DNA from: Branchiostoma floridae
Lineage: Eukaryota; Chordata; Leptocardii; Amphioxiformes; Branchiostomatidae
Length of the DNA stretch: 28,630 bases
Assembly: GCF_000003815.2 (NCBI RefSeq)
Contig: NC_049981.1
Coordinates: 7,742,895 to 7,771,524 of the forward strand
Direction of reading: 5' to 3'
This document shows, piece after piece, positions 28,484 through 28,630 of this stretch. Under the pieces are notes generated by a model. That model saw only the letters and a program-made list of their open reading frames with translations, ran no database searches and was not told where the DNA came from. Position 1 is the first letter of the stretch, and each line of letters begins with the position of its first letter. The position numbers and the translations under genes are program-made.

Positions 28484-28630
28484 TAGCTACGTCACAGATA
28501 ATTGTCGACGTTTCCCGAACTTTGCCGACAGCGGTTGTCGGAAGTTGTCGGAAGCTAGAAGTTGTCGGAAATTACGTGTGACGTAGGCTGATCCAAACTT
28601 CGTACATTTCACCCATTTCTGGACATGTAT
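28484..28630. repeat. End segment of the TGTACGA repeat family
   Basis: After acgtcacagataattgtcg the motif gttgtcggaa occurs three or four times (28537-28571), then cttcgtacatttcacccatt and tctggacat. This closing segment matches 21681-21711. The window ends inside or just past the element. Confidence 0.65.

Noticed and set aside
21681-28626. The two catttctggacat repeats as LTRs of a 6.9-kb element
   Set aside because: The repeats are too short and degenerate, and the interval holds no gag/pol but unrelated minisatellites and a LINE.

Overview
The window looks like invertebrate deuterostome DNA, most probably from a lancelet (Branchiostoma). The grounds are an intron-split gene related to vertebrate NAT16, two degraded CR1/L2/jockey-type LINEs, a Helitron fragment, short inverted-repeat elements and many minisatellites. 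The species is an inference. Seven runs of N (1713-1812, 6418-6658, 7380-7751, 8853-9604, 10637-10736, 15518-15689, 21420-21519) and a few error-like patches suggest an older draft assembly.

Layout. 1-10636 is one uninterrupted head-to-tail satellite with a 214-bp unit, about 43 sequenced monomers, with blocks of shared variants that show multi-monomer duplications. Across a 100-N gap lies a Helitron Rep fragment (10737-11061) that stops exactly where its catalytic HUH motif should be. 11062-13700 is mostly repeat-derived intergenic DNA with the C-terminal tail of a LINE reverse transcriptase (about 11566-11638).

The only gene reconstructed with confidence runs on the + strand from 13713 to 21178. 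Three coding exons, all in phase 0 (13713-13886, 17295-17549, 20609-21178), give about 332 residues of a GNAT-fold N-acetyltransferase like NAT16 (histidine N-acetyltransferase). An ATG sitting directly on a splice donor at 12621 is a candidate start exon. The first exon is flanked by two direct copies of a Tigger/pogo-like MITE. Intron 1 holds a 120-135-bp tandem repeat and two members of an AT-rich 164-bp repeat family. Intron 2 holds an antisense, 5'-truncated, broken LINE reaching to within about 40 bp of the last splice acceptor.

Downstream, 21716-22598 is a 52-bp minisatellite whose unit copies a splice acceptor plus the first 20 bases of the following exon. The last copy continues into a real-looking exon (22579-22730), which is followed at once by a 19-bp minisatellite (22751-23658). 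A second 5'-truncated LINE (about 23658-25127, minus strand) adjoins that array. 25130-27420 has little that can be supported: two weak minus-strand exon candidates and a CpG-rich possible promoter. The window ends in two tandem arrays of opposite orientation (27873-28059 and 28231-28483) that share a TGTACGA heptamer and resemble a foldback element. Related sequence recurs at 21520-21711.

The most unusual structure is the minisatellite that multiplies a 3' splice site in front of its own exon.
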